Assembly: GCA_902381685.1 (NCBI GenBank)
Contig: LR698958.1
Location: forward strand, 1,427,672-1,491,671
DNA length: 64,000 nt
Reading direction: 5' to 3'
Origin: Lachnospiraceae bacterium
GTDB lineage: Bacteria > Bacillota > Clostridia > Lachnospirales > Lachnospiraceae
Positions 63,358 through 64,000 of the stretch are shown here, piece after piece (position 1 is the first letter of the stretch; each line of letters starts with the position of its first letter). Position numbers and translations under genes: made by a program. The notes beneath the pieces were generated by a model. That model searched no databases. It saw only the letters and a program-made list of their open reading frames with translations, and was not told the origin of the DNA.

Positions 63358-64000
63358 CTAAACTCCCGCCAATTCTCTTACCACTTCTCCTGCAATAATC
63401 AGTCCCGCCACAGGGGGAACAAACGATATGCTTCCCGGAAGAGAACGACGTTTTCCCATCTTTTCCTCAATCACTTTTCCCGAAGTATCTACAGGCTGTT
63501 CCTTTGAGTACAGCACTTTTAATTTTCGTATGCCCCTTGCCTTCAATTCTTTTCTCATCACTTTACAGAGCGGACAAACCGATGTTTTATATATGTCCGT
63601 AACTTCAAATCTCTCCGGGTGCAGTTTATTTCCCGTACCCATACTGCTGATTATCGGAATATTTTTCTCTTTTGCCATTTCAACCAGCACAAGTTTTGCC
63701 GTCACCGTATCAATGGCATCAATAATATAATCCACCTTTTCCGTAAACAATGTGTCTATATTCTCAGGTAATACAAACGTTTCATATGTCACCACTTCTA
63801 TCTCCGGACAAATATCTTTTATCCTGTCCCTCATGATTTCGGTTTTATATTTTCCTACCGTACTGTGATAGGCAATGGACTGTCTGTTAATGTTCGTCAT
63901 GGAAACTACGTCGTTGTCCACAAGAATCAGTTTGCCCACTCCGCTTCTTGCAAGCGCTTCTATACAGTGAGAGCCTACGCCTCCCACTCCGAAGACCATC
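63358..64000 (-). CDS. tcdA: tRNA threonylcarbamoyladenosine dehydratase (ThiF/E1 family), 5' end beyond window
   Basis: The 3' part of the gene encodes 214 residues. The E1-like ATP-binding motif VFGVGGVGSHCIEALARSGV starts almost at the window edge, so about 25-35 N-terminal residues are missing. LILVDNDVVSMTNINRQS, VDYIIDAIDTVTAKLVLVEM and TSVCPLCKVMRKELKARGI are typical of TcdA (CsdL), which forms cyclic t6A at position 37 of tRNAs. The protein ends normally (FVPPVAGLIIAGEVVRELAG). It lies upstream of rarA on the same strand. Confidence 0.92.
   Translation of the reverse strand, partial: MVFGVGGVGSHCIEALARSGVGKLILVDNDVVSMTNINRQSIAYHSTVGKYKTEIMRDRIKDICPEIEVVTYETFVLPENIDTLFTEKVDYIIDAIDTVTAKLVLVEMAKEKNIPIISSMGTGNKLHPERFEVTDIYKTSVCPLCKVMRKELKARGIRKLKVLYSKEQPVDTSGKVIEEKMGKRRSLPGSISFVPPVAGLIIAGEVVRELAGV

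Noticed and set aside
1..64000. tRNA/rRNA genes, insertion sequences, prophage or attachment sites
   Set aside because: No cloverleaf-type sequences, transposase or phage genes, or terminal repeats were found on reading; a tRNA or transposon scan could still find something missed by eye.

Overview
The window looks like a chromosomal segment of a low-GC Firmicute, most probably a gut Lachnospiraceae. The evidence is PolC, DUF1385 and DUF4364, the rho/rpmE/DUF1385/prmC/prfA neighbourhood, an ECF-type vitamin transporter, and surface proteins with PKTAD or VKTGD sortase signals. This is inferred from protein families; I made no database comparison. No tRNA, rRNA, CRISPR array, insertion sequence or prophage gene was seen. 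Apart from the leader at 20354-20780, no stretch over 300 bases lacks a gene.

Left end (1-6.4 kb): a truncated MFS transporter is divergent from a tetR/APC-permease operon, with a palindromic operator between them. A uracil-type permease and the threonine-to-glycine pair tdh-kbl follow on the minus strand.

6.4-20.8 kb, the most interesting region: ten same-strand genes read from one promoter through a cobalamin riboswitch with its own intrinsic terminator. They encode an ECF transporter (T, fused A-A, S), two DUF4430 (transcobalamin C-terminal-like) proteins, a lipoprotein resembling the alpha/alpha barrel of transcobalamin, a MoxR/DUF58/transglutaminase-like set whose transglutaminase lacks its cysteine, and a sortase-anchored beta-propeller protein. 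I read this as a surface corrinoid capture-and-uptake system in which the two domains of an intrinsic-factor-like protein are separate, overlapping genes.

20.8-34.5 kb: housekeeping genes (GNAT, polC, ispG, alkD-like, DUF368 lipid-carrier translocase, aminotransferase, DUF2156, ABC exporter), plus a MacB-like membrane protein preceded by the decayed 3' end of a sugar ABC permease gene.

34.6-54 kb, a surface-protein region: an 11-kb gene for a 3,699-residue isopeptide-repeat adhesin, an operon of flavodoxin/ferredoxin, LytS-type histidine kinase and SARP-type response regulator whose junction carries a G9 tract, and a 1,536-residue GH84 glycosidase with a cell-wall anchor.

54-64 kb: core translation and termination genes (prfA, prmC, DUF1385, rpmE, rho), an NO-associated small Cys protein, then a plus-strand operon (malic enzyme, radical SAM, DUF4364) converging on rarA and a truncated tcdA.
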